DNA of 64,000 nt from Sphingomonas sp. HITSZ_GF (GCF_029543155.1 NZ_JARQXA010000005.1:372001-436000), one strand, 5' to 3'; shown: positions 9,125-17,881, counted from the stretch's first letter. Notes: generated from the sequence alone by a model not told the origin. Numbers and translations: made by a program.

Positions 9125-11980
9125 ATGAAGCGTATCGGTAAAGGCCTGCTGGGTTTCGCGCTGGTTTCAACCTGCCTCACCGGCATCGGCCACGCCCAGA
9201 AGGCGCCGGCCCGGCCCGGGGCGAAGAACCAGGCGGTAGCGGGCATCTCGATCCCCTATGAGGAATTCACCCTGCCCAACGGGCTGAAGGTGATCGTCCA
9301 TACCGATCGCACCTCGCCGCTGGTCTCGGTCAATCTGTGGTTCCGCGTCGGCAGCCGCAACGAGACGCCGGGCCATACCGGCTTCGCGCACCTCTACGAG
9401 CATCTGATGTTCCAAGGCAGCGAGAACCATAAGGACGAGTATTTCCGCCCGTTCGAGCAGGTCGGCGCGACCGATCGCAACGGATCGACCAATACCGACT
9501 ACACCAACTATTTCGAGACCGTGCCCACGCCGGCGCTCGACATGGCGCTGTGGATGGAATCCGATCGCATGGGGCATCTGCTCGGCGCGATCGACCAGAA
9601 GGCACTCGATGAGCAGCGCGGCGTCGTCCAGAACGAGAAGCGCCAGCGCGGCGGCCAGCCCGGCGCGATGGCGATCGACCATATCCTCGCCGGCCTCTAT
9701 CCGGAGGGCCATCCCTATCGCCACACCCCGATCGGCTCGATGGCCGATCTCAACGCTGCCAGCCTTGAGGACGTCAAGAACTGGTATCGTAGCTGGTATG
9801 GCCCGAACAACGCCGTACTGGTGCTCGCCGGCGACATCGATCTCGCCACCGCGAAGGAGAAGGTCGCGCGCTATTTCGGCGATATCAAGCCGAGCGCCTC
9901 GGTGCCGATGCCCAAGCCCAATATCCCGGTGCTGACCAAGGACGCGCGCGAAACCTATCTCGATCGCGTAACCCAGAATCGCTTCTCGCGTTCGTGGCAG
10001 GCGCCGGAAGGCGCCAGCGCCGAAGCGCCTGCGCTCACGCTGTTCATGACCGTGTTCGGCGGCGGCTCGACCTCGCGGCTCTACAAGCGGCTGGTCAAGG
10101 ACGAGAAGGTCTCGACCGGCGCCGGCGCTTTCTATTCGGGCAGCGTGCTGGCGGGGCGCCTAAGCATCGATGCCGCGATCAAGGACGGGATCGACAAGGC
10201 GCGCGTCGAAGCGCTGATCGACGAGGAGCTGAAGCGCCTGCTCGCCGAAGGGCCGACCCAGGCCGAGCTCGACCGCGCCCGCAATGTGTTCGTCACGCGC
10301 ATGACCAAGGCGCTGCCCAAGCTCGCCTATCGCGCGCAGACGCTCAGCGAATGCGCGATCACCACCGGCAAGGCGGATTGCTGGCAGGACGAGATGCGCG
10401 GCTATCTCGCCGCGACGCCGGAAAGCGTGCGCGCCGCCGGGCAGAAGTGGCTGACCAGGCACAGCTTCACGCTCGACACGCAGAAGAGCGACGTCGCCGC
10501 CGCCTCGCGCCCCGAGCCGGTGGTCAACATCACCCGCGCCCCGGTGCCGGTGCCGCCGGCGGACACGCGCTTCAAGGCGAGCGGGCCGGGTGTCGACCGC
10601 AGCACCGGCGTGCCGCAGGTGACCAGCTTCCCGAAGTTCGATTTCCCGGCGCTCCAGCACGCCCGGCTGTCGAACGGCATCGAGCTGGTGCTGGTCGAGC
10701 GCCACAATGCGCCGACCGTGTCGTTCACGCTGATGATGCCCGGCGGCACCGTTGCCGACCGGCTTTCGGGCGGCAAGGTCAACCGCGCCTCGTTCGCGCC
10801 CGGCATGATGTCGGCGGGAACCACCAGCTATGACTCGACCCAGTTGAGCGAGCGCCAGCAGGAACTGGGCGCCAATGTGGGCTCGGGCGCCAGCCTCACC
10901 GATACCGGGGTCACGCTCAGCGCGCTCAGCGCCCGCCTGCCGGAATCGCTCGATCTGATGGCCGATGTGCTGTTTCACCCCAGCTTCGACGCCAGGGAGT
11001 TCGAGCGGCGCAAGGACCAGGCGATCGCCAGCATCAAGGCGGGCAAGGTCAACGGCCAGTCGATCGCCGGCCGCCTGATCAACCCGCTGCTCTACGGCGC
11101 CGGTCATCCGCTGGGCGAGATGATGACCGAGCAGGGCGTGGCGGCGCTTACGCGTGACGATCTGATCGCCTTCCAGCAGGCGCGCATCCGCCCTGACGGC
11201 GCGCGGATCATCATCGTCGGCGACACGACGATGGCGCAGATCCAGCCGATGCTCGAGGCGCGGTTCGGTGCGCCCTGGAAGCCGGCAGGTCCCTCGATCC
11301 AGGCGAGCGCACCCAGGGCCGCGCTGCCTGCCGGGGCCCGGGTGATCCTGGTCGATCAGCCGGGTGCGCCGCAGTCGCAAATCTTCGCGACGCAGCTCAT
11401 CCCCGAAAGCGCCAACACGATGGAGAGCGATGCGTTCGGCGTCGCCAATGCCACGCTGGGCGGCGGCTTCATGTCGCGGCTCAACCTCAATCTGCGCGAG
11501 GACAAGCACTGGTCCTATGGCGCGGGATCGGGGACCGGCGACGGCAACGGTCAGGCGATCTGGTATGCCAACGCGTCGGTGCAGGCGGACAAGACCGCGG
11601 AATCGGCGAAGGAGATGCGTGGCGAGATCGATCGGCTGGCGAACGGCACTGCGCCGATCGGTCCCGCCGACGTCAAGCGCGCGCAGCTCGATCTCTATTC
11701 CTATCCGGGCCGCTTCGACACCGGCGACGCGATCGGCAGCGAAGTCATGAAGATCCTGCGCAAATCCTATCCCGAGGACTATGTCGAGCAGAAGATCGAG
11801 CGCATCCGCGCGATGACGCCCGCCCAGGCGCAGCAGGCATTCAGCCAGGCGATCCACCCCGAGGCGCTGACCTGGATCATCGTCGGCCCGCTCGACAAGA
11901 TCGAGGCATCGGTCCGCGCGCTGGGTCTTGGCGAAGTTACCGTGCTCGATCCCGACGGCAATGTCGTGAAGAAGCCCTGA
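9125..11980 (+). CDS. M16 family zinc metallopeptidase (two-repeat form)
   Basis: A 951-residue pitrilysin-family peptidase with a signal peptide (hydrophobic stretch ending HAQ at about residue 25), so it is periplasmic or exported. The inverted zinc motif HxxEH is present as HLYEH at about residue 88, with the distal Glu region downstream. A second M16 half begins at about residue 515 (LSNGIELVLVERHNAPTVSF) and lacks the HxxEH motif, as usual for the inactive half. A well-placed ribosome site (GGGAAAGG) precedes the ATG. It probably shares the transcript of the STN receptor and degrades the peptide that the receptor imports. Confidence 0.9.
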   Translation: MKRIGKGLLGFALVSTCLTGIGHAQKAPARPGAKNQAVAGISIPYEEFTLPNGLKVIVHTDRTSPLVSVNLWFRVGSRNETPGHTGFAHLYEHLMFQGSENHKDEYFRPFEQVGATDRNGSTNTDYTNYFETVPTPALDMALWMESDRMGHLLGAIDQKALDEQRGVVQNEKRQRGGQPGAMAIDHILAGLYPEGHPYRHTPIGSMADLNAASLEDVKNWYRSWYGPNNAVLVLAGDIDLATAKEKVARYFGDIKPSASVPMPKPNIPVLTKDARETYLDRVTQNRFSRSWQAPEGASAEAPALTLFMTVFGGGSTSRLYKRLVKDEKVSTGAGAFYSGSVLAGRLSIDAAIKDGIDKARVEALIDEELKRLLAEGPTQAELDRARNVFVTRMTKALPKLAYRAQTLSECAITTGKADCWQDEMRGYLAATPESVRAAGQKWLTRHSFTLDTQKSDVAAASRPEPVVNITRAPVPVPPADTRFKASGPGVDRSTGVPQVTSFPKFDFPALQHARLSNGIELVLVERHNAPTVSFTLMMPGGTVADRLSGGKVNRASFAPGMMSAGTTSYDSTQLSERQQELGANVGSGASLTDTGVTLSALSARLPESLDLMADVLFHPSFDAREFERRKDQAIASIKAGKVNGQSIAGRLINPLLYGAGHPLGEMMTEQGVAALTRDDLIAFQQARIRPDGARIIIVGDTTMAQIQPMLEARFGAPWKPAGPSIQASAPRAALPAGARVILVDQPGAPQSQIFATQLIPESANTMESDAFGVANATLGGGFMSRLNLNLREDKHWSYGAGSGTGDGNGQAIWYANASVQADKTAESAKEMRGEIDRLANGTAPIGPADVKRAQLDLYSYPGRFDTGDAIGSEVMKILRKSYPEDYVEQKIERIRAMTPAQAQQAFSQAIHPEALTWIIVGPLDKIEASVRALGLGEVTVLDPDGNVVKKP

Positions 11981-12681
11981 CGAAGTCTCCGGCGGGCGGA
12001 AGTACGAATCCCTCCCCCGCCCCGCCGCGGCTGCGCCTCGAATCCTTAGCGGGGCGTGGCCGCGGCGTGCACCCATCCGACGATTTGCGCGGACTATCGC
12101 GCCCCGGCGATGGATCAGCGCAAGCGAACTCCGCGTACCGCGAAGGTCAGGAAAAGGGTCTGCTCTTCCTGTCCTTGCACTGGTTGCGGCGCATCGACTT
12201 TGGGCCCGGCGCGCGCTTCCTGGCTGGCGAGGCCTCGACAAACCCCAACGCGCTGCGAATGCGGTCGAACAAGCACGGGGTGCTCGCCCGCATTTTTAGC
12301 AGATTTCTCAGATTTTCCCAACCTGTCGCGCACATTCGCGCACAGGAAAATGGTGCCAGAAGAGAACCGACGAAATATTGACATCGATTTGAGATGATTT
12401 CTCAAACTATTTCTGACGCAGAAATTGTGCCCACAAATAGCACCACGATATCATTCCGCGTCAACGGTTCGAGTCCTGAGTTGCCAACCTTCTCCTTATC
12501 TCGCCGACACCGAACATATACTCTATGTCACCCGAAATGTCCATACTGACATCGGCGCACGCCCAAGAACTTGCTATGATGAACTTGTAGGAGGCTGCCG
12601 CCGTTGAACACACCGATGGCTCGCGCTGGTACAGATTGAGTTAGGTCCAGCACGGTGCCGGAGGATGGCGGCGAGTAACGT
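11981..12681. other. Gene-poor gap of about 700 bases, partly AT-rich
   Basis: No convincing gene. Short open frames on both strands (for example 12067-12381 plus and 12115-12405 minus) have no recognisable family and no good ribosome site. From about 12290 to 12570 the sequence is clearly richer in A and T than the flanks. A T-arm-like GGTTCGAGTCC lies near 12465 but no tRNA can be folded around it. The AGGAGG near 12590 only opens a peptide of about 11 residues. Confidence 0.6.
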
Positions 12682-13308
12682 CTAGAGAAGCGTCGGCAAC
12701 GGTTCGGCGGGCGGAGTGCCGTGAACCTGGCGGACCGTGAGACTGCCGGCCGGAAGGATGCGCAGCACTCCTGCGGCGGGAGTAGCAGGGTCGAGCCACG
12801 CTGCCCATTGATCGCGCGCGAGGGGAATGACCTGTCGATGGTGATATGGCGCTACATCAGGACCAGCATCCAACGTCAGCATCGTGAAGGCCTCGCCGAT
12901 CACCGGATCCCTGCGCCAGATTCCGGCAATGGCAAACCAGTCGTGATCATTGAGCGTGAACAGCCACTTGTTCTGCCGTTTCTGCTTCGGATCATCGGAC
13001 TTGGTGAATTCGTAGAACCCGTCGGCGAGGATGAGGCACCGATTGGCCGCGAACTCGCGGCCCTCCGCGCGATAGTTATAGACCGGCTTGCCCGTCGGTC
13101 CCGGCCAGCTCCATCGTCTGTTGACCAGTGCGCCTCGCCCGCTCTCGCCCTGCGGATTGGTGACGATCGGAGCGACGTCGGTGATCTTGATGTCCTCGCG
13201 CGCGGCCACATTGGGTGTGCCCTCCGGCGTATCGATGTCGATCTCCAGCTCGTCGAAATCCTCGATGATCGAGGCGATGTCCACCTCGAGGCGATAGTCA
13301 TTGCACAT
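12682..13308 (-). CDS. SOS response-associated peptidase (SRAP/HMCES family)
   Basis: A 208-residue SRAP protein. The family forms a covalent link to abasic sites in single-stranded DNA through Cys2 after removal of Met1. The protein begins MCNDYRL, so the catalytic Cys2 is present. The conserved NRC, ADGFYEF (active Glu) and HHRQVIPL (active His) segments are also visible. The start at 13308 lies 30 bases from a LexA box (13338-13352), so it should be induced by DNA damage. It is divergent from a degenerate paralogue at 13358. Confidence 0.92.
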   Translation of the reverse strand: MCNDYRLEVDIASIIEDFDELEIDIDTPEGTPNVAAREDIKITDVAPIVTNPQGESGRGALVNRRWSWPGPTGKPVYNYRAEGREFAANRCLILADGFYEFTKSDDPKQKRQNKWLFTLNDHDWFAIAGIWRRDPVIGEAFTMLTLDAGPDVAPYHHRQVIPLARDQWAAWLDPATPAAGVLRILPAGSLTVRQVHGTPPAEPLPTLL

Positions 13309-13337
13309 GAGAGATCCTCGATTTGCACGCAGGCTTC

Positions 13338-13352
13338 GTTCGCATTATGTTC
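13338..13352. promoter_or_regulatory. LexA box, GTTC-N7-GTTC
   Basis: GTTC at 13338-13341, seven bases, GTTC at 13349-13352: the alphaproteobacterial SOS box. It lies between the divergent SRAP and SRAP-like genes and can control both. It is one of three such boxes in the window, each next to an SOS-type gene. Confidence 0.85.
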
Positions 13353-13357
13353 TCGCC

Positions 13358-13879
13358 ATGCAAGCGAGTCCCTTCGAGTCGGATGCACCCTTTGGCAGCC
13401 GCAAGATCATCATCCGGCGCAACCCGCGGTCGGGCAAGCCCCAGGCGATCGAGGCCAGCTGGGGGCTCGAGCCGTGGGAGCCGGACGGCAAGCCTTTCAG
13501 GTTCATTCGCTCCGAAGGCCGGACATTCCCCCATCAGCGCTGCCTGGTGCCAGCGAGCGAATTCCAGGTGACCAATGGCGAGCGCAAGTTCCGCGTCACG
13601 CTCGACGACGGGAATTTTTTCTATCTTGCCGGGATCTGGCGCCCCAGCTCGGGCGAGCGTGACGTCAGCTACGCGATCATCACGATTCCGGCCAATCCGG
13701 ACATATTCTTCTACCAGGAGCGTCAGGGCGCCGTGTTGCTTCGGCGTGAGAACATGGCCTGGCTCGACTTCACTCAACCCCAATCCGAGCTGCTGAGGGC
13801 GCTGCCCAAGCACAGCTATCAGATCGAGGAAGTGGGCAAGCGGGGCCTCGCCGACCGCCAGCGCATGCTGGCTCTTTGA
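13358..13879 (+). CDS. SRAP-like protein lacking catalytic residues
   Basis: A 173-residue protein whose core can be aligned to the neighbouring SRAP protein: RNPRSGK, LEPWEPDGKPFRFIRSEGR, RCLVPASEF, FYLAGIWRP, YAIITIPANP and FFYQERQGAVLL. The second residue is Gln rather than Cys, the ADGFYEF motif is replaced by PASEFQV, and the catalytic His is replaced by QER. It should therefore not form the covalent DNA link by the known chemistry. An upstream in-frame ATG at 13301 would overlap the SRAP gene and the LexA box, so 13358 is preferred. It is probably SOS-induced together with its divergent partner. A DNA-binding or regulatory role is speculation. Confidence 0.8.
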   Translation: MQASPFESDAPFGSRKIIIRRNPRSGKPQAIEASWGLEPWEPDGKPFRFIRSEGRTFPHQRCLVPASEFQVTNGERKFRVTLDDGNFFYLAGIWRPSSGERDVSYAIITIPANPDIFFYQERQGAVLLRRENMAWLDFTQPQSELLRALPKHSYQIEEVGKRGLADRQRMLAL

Positions 13880-13891
13880 TCGAGATCGCAC

Positions 13892-14302
13892 ATGTTCAGC
13901 CAGACATCTCCCATGACCGCGCCCGTCCAGCTAGCCTCCGCGGCGACCGCGCAACTCAATTCGGTTGCGCTGACAGGCCCCCAGATCGCCGCGGCGCTCC
14001 AGATCCTTGCGGGGTTACCGGAGCGGCAACGCGACGATCCGCTTGCACAGGCGGTTGCGCTTCAGACCTACGCGCTCGATGCGGGCTTTTCCGACGTAGC
14101 GATCGCCGGTGCGGCGCTGCACGCACGCGTTACGGCTCTCGCGAAATGGACGGCTCTGCACGACCCGCTACGGCAATCAGATCCGGAAGCGGCGATCGAA
14201 GCGACGGCCCGCCACCCGCTTGTCGAAGCGGATGGCGGAATTGGCTTCGAAGGTGCGGCCTTTCAGGAAATGATCCTCTTCATCGAGGAATTGCCCTGGT
14301 AG
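13892..14302 (+). CDS. Hypothetical protein
   Basis: A 136-residue protein without a recognised family. It is largely helical by composition, with an alanine- and leucine-rich centre (LTGPQIAAALQILAGLPERQ) and an acidic end. There is no signal peptide or membrane segment. It follows the SRAP-like gene by 12 bases and may be cotranscribed with it. An alternative start is the ATG at 13913. Confidence 0.6.
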   Translation: MFSQTSPMTAPVQLASAATAQLNSVALTGPQIAAALQILAGLPERQRDDPLAQAVALQTYALDAGFSDVAIAGAALHARVTALAKWTALHDPLRQSDPEAAIEATARHPLVEADGGIGFEGAAFQEMILFIEELPW

Positions 14303-14329
14303 CGTCCGGCCGGATCGAGCGACTACCGC

Positions 14330-14506
14330 CTATCGTTTGAAATAGGCTGCGACCGCATCGGCTCCGTTGCCGACGGCATCGACGGCCTCCTGCAGACGTT
14401 CTCGGCTCACGCCGAACCTGTCCGTCCAATATTGCACCTCGTAATCCTCACCCATTGCGATGCGGGAGCTGTCCTGCGGCGCGCGCAGGGTCTTGTTGTC
14501 CGCCAT
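14330..14506 (-). CDS. DUF3606 family small protein
   Basis: A 58-residue protein. The pattern KTLRAPQDSSRIAMGEDYEV followed by YWTDRFGVSRERLQEAVDAVG is that of DUF3606, a small helical family common in stress regions of alphaproteobacteria and with no known biochemical role. It converges on the hypothetical gene ending at 14302. An EcfG-like promoter (GAAAC-N16-CGTT) lies 28 bases upstream. Confidence 0.82.
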   Translation of the reverse strand: MADNKTLRAPQDSSRIAMGEDYEVQYWTDRFGVSRERLQEAVDAVGNGADAVAAYFKR

Positions 14507-14533
14507 GTCGGCCTCCTCTTTTGCTGAGGGCCC

Positions 14534-14558
14534 AACGCTTCCGATTCCCGTGAGTTTC
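14534..14558 (-). promoter_or_regulatory. EcfG-like promoter before DUF3606 gene
   Basis: On the minus strand GAAAC, 16 bases, CGTT. One mismatch to the GGAAC-N16/17-CGTT form used by EcfG general stress sigma factors. It ends 28 bases before the ATG. Confidence 0.45.
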
Positions 14559-14611
14559 CGGTGGGTTGCGTCGGAGCGGAACGAACCGTTGCTGAATCGA
14601 GTCTAGGAGAG

Positions 14612-16495
14612 ATGGCACGCATGGCCGTCAAATCCGTCAATCCTCCCCGGCGCCGCAAAGGCTCCTCCCTCAAGGATGCCCAGAAGCCACCGGCGTTTCG
14701 TCCTGTGCAACTCGCCCAGCTCGTCGACACCGTTCCGGCGGGCGATCGCTGGCTTCATGAAATGAAGTATGACGGGTACCGCACGCTCATCGCGATCGGC
14801 GGCGGCGATGCGCGCGGATATACCCGCTCCGGCCTCGACTGGTCCGATCGCTACCCGGCGATCCTCGAAGAGGCACGGTCGCTCGCTGTCTCTTCGGCGT
14901 TGATTGACGGCGAGGCGGTCGTGCTCGACCGCGACGGCCGCTCCAGCTTCCAGGCGCTTCAGAATGCGCTCAAGGGCGCGCCCGGACAGATCGATTTCTA
15001 TGCCTTCGATTTGCTCGAACTGAACGGTGAAGACCTGACCGGGCTTCCACTCCTTGAGCGCAAGCAGCGGCTCCAGGCGATCCTTCCCGCGGGCTCAAGC
15101 CGCCTGCGCTATTCCGAACATATCGTCGGCAATGGCGAGCGGCTGCTCGGCCAGTTCTGCGGGGCCGGTCTCGAGGGCGTGATCTCCAAGCTCGCGTCGA
15201 GCAAATATGTCGGGTCGCGCTCGGGAAGCTGGGTCAAGACCAAGTGCATCAAGCGGCAGGAATTCGTGATCGTCGGCTGGACGCCTTCGGACAAGTCGCG
15301 AACTTTCCGTTCGCTCATCCTTGGTCTCCACGATCAGGGCCATCTTCGCTACGCTGGCAAGGTCGGGACCGGTTTCGGCACCGACGAACTATTCCGGCTC
15401 ATGGAGTTGATGCGCCCCCTCGAGATCGAGGGTCCCACCGTCGAGGCCCCGCGCGCCGAGGTTCGGGGAGCGCACTGGATCGTGCCGAAGCTGGTCGCGG
15501 AGATCGCCTATACCGAGATGACCAACGAGGGGACGCTGCGTCATCCCAGCTATCTGGGTCTTCGGGCCGATAAGAAGCCCGAGGCGGTGGTGCTGGAGAC
15601 GGAAGCGCCTGCCGCCACGGCGGGCGCGCCCGGTTCAGGCGTGAAGATCAGCAATCGCGAACGTGTGATCTATCCGGAAAGCGCGATCACGAAGGGCGAA
15701 CTTGCGGACTATTACGAAGCGGTCGCGCCGATCATGCTGCCCTGGGTCGGATCGCGACCGATCAGTCTGGTGCGATGCCCGCAGGGGCGTGCCCGGAAGT
15801 GCTTCTTCCAGAAGCATGACGCGGGGAGTTTCGGGGATGCCGTCCGGCATGTCGGCATACTGGAGAAGGACGGCCATGAGGAGCCCTATCTCTATATCGA
15901 CACGCCCGCCGGCCTGATGACCTGCGTCCAGATGGGCACGATCGAGTTTCACGGCTGGGGCGCAAGGATCGAGGATGTCGAAAAGGCCGACCGGCTGGTG
16001 TTCGATCTCGACCCGGACGTTGGCCTAGACTTCGAGAATGTGAGGACAGCTGCCTTCCATTTCCGCGATATCCTGCGCTCGATCGGGCTGGAGACCTTCC
16101 CCATGCTTACCGGCGGCAAGGGCGTGCATGTCATCGCACCCCTGACTCCGCGCGCGGAGTGGCCGGAGGTGAAGGACTTTGCGCACCGGCTGGCGCTCGC
16201 GGTCGCGCAAAGCGACCCGGAGAATTTCACGGCGGCGCTGCCGAAGGCACAGCGCAAGGGCCGGATCTTCGTCGATTATCTGCGCAACCAGCGCGGGGCG
16301 ACCGCAGTGATGCCCTATGCCGTGCGTGCCCGGGAGGGGGCGCCCGTGGCGGCGCCGATCACCTGGAAGGAAATGGAAACGATCGACAAGCCTTCACACT
16401 TCTGCATCCGAGACGCGGGCGAGCTGCTACGGCGCGCCGGATCCAAGGCGCTGTCCAACTGGGGTCGCGCCGATCAGGAACTCCCGGACCTGTGA
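14612..16495 (+). CDS. ligD: ATP-dependent DNA ligase D, ligase-polymerase form
   Basis: A 627-residue multidomain repair enzyme for end joining. The N-terminal half is the ligase: adenylated Lys in EMKYDGYR (about residue 53), DGEAVVLD, EGVISK, and an OB fold with FVIVGWTPS. The C-terminal half is the primase-type polymerase: SRPISLVRCPQGR, LVFDLDPD with the catalytic Asp pair, and LTGGKGVHV. The N-terminal phosphoesterase domain found in Pseudomonas LigD is absent. No Ku gene is seen in the window. AGGAGAG precedes the ATG at 14612; another ATG at 14621 is possible. The stop overlaps the GTG start of the nuclease gene by four bases. Confidence 0.92.
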   Translation: MARMAVKSVNPPRRRKGSSLKDAQKPPAFRPVQLAQLVDTVPAGDRWLHEMKYDGYRTLIAIGGGDARGYTRSGLDWSDRYPAILEEARSLAVSSALIDGEAVVLDRDGRSSFQALQNALKGAPGQIDFYAFDLLELNGEDLTGLPLLERKQRLQAILPAGSSRLRYSEHIVGNGERLLGQFCGAGLEGVISKLASSKYVGSRSGSWVKTKCIKRQEFVIVGWTPSDKSRTFRSLILGLHDQGHLRYAGKVGTGFGTDELFRLMELMRPLEIEGPTVEAPRAEVRGAHWIVPKLVAEIAYTEMTNEGTLRHPSYLGLRADKKPEAVVLETEAPAATAGAPGSGVKISNRERVIYPESAITKGELADYYEAVAPIMLPWVGSRPISLVRCPQGRARKCFFQKHDAGSFGDAVRHVGILEKDGHEEPYLYIDTPAGLMTCVQMGTIEFHGWGARIEDVEKADRLVFDLDPDVGLDFENVRTAAFHFRDILRSIGLETFPMLTGGKGVHVIAPLTPRAEWPEVKDFAHRLALAVAQSDPENFTAALPKAQRKGRIFVDYLRNQRGATAVMPYAVRAREGAPVAAPITWKEMETIDKPSHFCIRDAGELLRRAGSKALSNWGRADQELPDL

Positions 16496-17265
16496 AGATC
16501 GCCACCTATAATGTGAACGGCGTGAACGGCCGGCTACCGGTGCTGTTGCGCTGGCTGAAGCTGGCCGAACCCGACATCGTATGCCTCCAGGAGTTGAAGG
16601 CCCCGCAGGACAAGTTTCCGGAAAAACCCATCCGGGACCTCGGCTATGAGGTCGTCTGGCACGGGCAGAGCCGCTGGAACGGCGTCGCGCTCCTCAGCAG
16701 GGTCGGCGAAATCCACGAGACGCGGCGAGGGCTGCCCGGCGACCCCGAGGACGTTCAGAGCCGCTACCTCGAGGCCGCGATCGGCGGAGTGCTGGTAGCT
16801 GGTCTCTATCTTCCTAACGGCAATCCGCGGCCGGGACCCAAATTCGACTTCAAGCTGCGCTGGTTCGAGCGCCTGCACCAGCACATGGCCGGGCTGGTCG
16901 CCTTAGATGCACCAGTGATCGTCGCGGGCGACTATAACGTCATGCCGACCGATCTGGACGTCTACGTGCCCGACCGCTGGCGCGACGACGCGCTTTTCGC
17001 GCCGGAGGTGAAGCAAGCCTATTTCCGGATCCTCAACCAGGGATGGACGGACGCGCTACGCCATATGCATCCGGACGAGACGATCTACACCTTCTGGAAG
17101 TATCTACGCTTTGCCTTCGAGCGGAACGCGGGCCTGCGGATCGATCACCTTCTACTCAACCCGGTCGCTGCCCGAAGACTGATCGCGGCGGAAGTCGACA
17201 GGCGCCCGCGTGGCTGGGAGAAGACGAGCGATCACGCCCCCGTGTGGGTCGAACTATCGGATTGA
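16492..17265 (+). CDS. Exodeoxyribonuclease III-like nuclease
   Basis: A 257-residue endonuclease/exonuclease/phosphatase family protein of the XthA type, expected to cut at abasic sites and trim 3' ends. Motifs: YNVNGVNGRL at the start, CLQELKAP (metal-binding Glu), GLYLPNGNP, VAGDYNVMP, and the terminal SDHAPVWVEL with the catalytic His. The GTG start overlaps the ligD stop (GTGA), so the two are translationally coupled. This suggests that the nuclease supplies end-cleaning activity for LigD, which lacks its phosphoesterase domain. Confidence 0.9.
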   Translation: MKIATYNVNGVNGRLPVLLRWLKLAEPDIVCLQELKAPQDKFPEKPIRDLGYEVVWHGQSRWNGVALLSRVGEIHETRRGLPGDPEDVQSRYLEAAIGGVLVAGLYLPNGNPRPGPKFDFKLRWFERLHQHMAGLVALDAPVIVAGDYNVMPTDLDVYVPDRWRDDALFAPEVKQAYFRILNQGWTDALRHMHPDETIYTFWKYLRFAFERNAGLRIDHLLLNPVAARRLIAAEVDRRPRGWEKTSDHAPVWVELSD

Positions 17266-17618
17266 CCAGGACGGACCGCGTCCTCGAGACCGGCGAACCA
17301 TTCGGCGTAGTCGGTGGTCCTCGCCATGCGCCGGTTCAGGTCCGGTGCGCCGTCGTCCCACCAGACCGGCCCGCGCTCGCCCAAGGCATGCTTCGCGCGA
17401 TCGACCGCGGCGCGCGCCTCGGCCTCTCCGGATGGGTCGTCACGCCGCTTCGCAACGCCGACCGCCCGCCTGGCAGCCATCAGGGCATGCACGAGCGTCT
17501 CTCGCTCGCGGTCAGGCAAAGCGGGATTAGCCATCCGCCAGAGCCGTCCGCGCACGACGAAATACCGACGGTCCGGCGTCACCGGATATTTGCCGGCAGG
17601 ACCTACCTTTTCCACCAT
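17232..17618 (-). CDS. Conserved hypothetical protein
   Basis: A 128-residue soluble protein with the sequence blocks RRYFVVRGRLWRMANP, a helical RERETLVHALMAARRAV segment, and GERGPVWWDDGAPDLNRRMARTT. I recall similar proteins from sphingomonads but no assigned function. Its start overlaps the stop of the DksA-like gene by one base, so the two form an operon. Its last 34 bases overlap the end of the convergent nuclease gene. Confidence 0.72.
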   Translation of the reverse strand: MVEKVGPAGKYPVTPDRRYFVVRGRLWRMANPALPDRERETLVHALMAARRAVGVAKRRDDPSGEAEARAAVDRAKHALGERGPVWWDDGAPDLNRRMARTTDYAEWFAGLEDAVRPGQSDSSTHTGA

Positions 17619-17881
17619 CAGCGTAGCTGGCTGTCCTTGCTCCCGCGCCGGTTGATTCCGGTGGAGCGGACCGCCGCATCGCGATCGGACTGGCAAGGAA
17701 TGCAGGTGCGGCTTGCCGGCTGCGCCTTGCGCCGGGCCTCGGGAATCTCTTCTCTGCAATCCTCGCAATACCGCGTGCCTTCGCCGGTCGCGAGTCTCGC
17801 CCGCGCAAGGCTCACTGCGTCGGTGACGGTATCCTCGATCTGCTCCTGAACGGCGCCATCTTGCGCCCAGCCATTGGCCAT
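17618..17881 (-). CDS. DksA/TraR family zinc-finger protein
   Basis: An 87-residue protein with a four-cysteine zinc finger: CEDC near the centre (RYCEDCREEIPEARR) and CIPC about 20 residues later. It is preceded by a helical segment (QEQIEDTVTDAVSLARARL), as in the TraR/YbiI branch of the DksA family. These proteins bind the RNA polymerase secondary channel. The short length lacks the full coiled coil of DksA. The start at 17881 is chosen because the family similarity begins there. It is the first gene of a two-gene operon. Confidence 0.82.
   Translation of the reverse strand: MANGWAQDGAVQEQIEDTVTDAVSLARARLATGEGTRYCEDCREEIPEARRKAQPASRTCIPCQSDRDAAVRSTGINRRGSKDSQLR

Noticed and set aside
12067..12405. 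Open frames on both strands in the gap after the M16 gene
   Set aside because: No ribosome site, no recognisable motif, and mutually overlapping; I could not support either.
12440..12500. tRNA-like sequence around GGTTCGAGTCC
   Set aside because: No matching acceptor, D or anticodon arms can be paired around it, and the T stem itself is not complementary.
14577..14605. GGAAC box before ligD as an EcfG promoter
   Set aside because: At a spacing of 16 or 17 bases the downstream element reads GAGT or AGTC, not CGTT or a one-base variant that keeps GTT.
14612..17265. Ku gene expected next to ligD
   Set aside because: None of the frames around ligD or elsewhere in the window shows the Ku core; the neighbours are SRAP, DUF3606 and an ExoIII-like nuclease.
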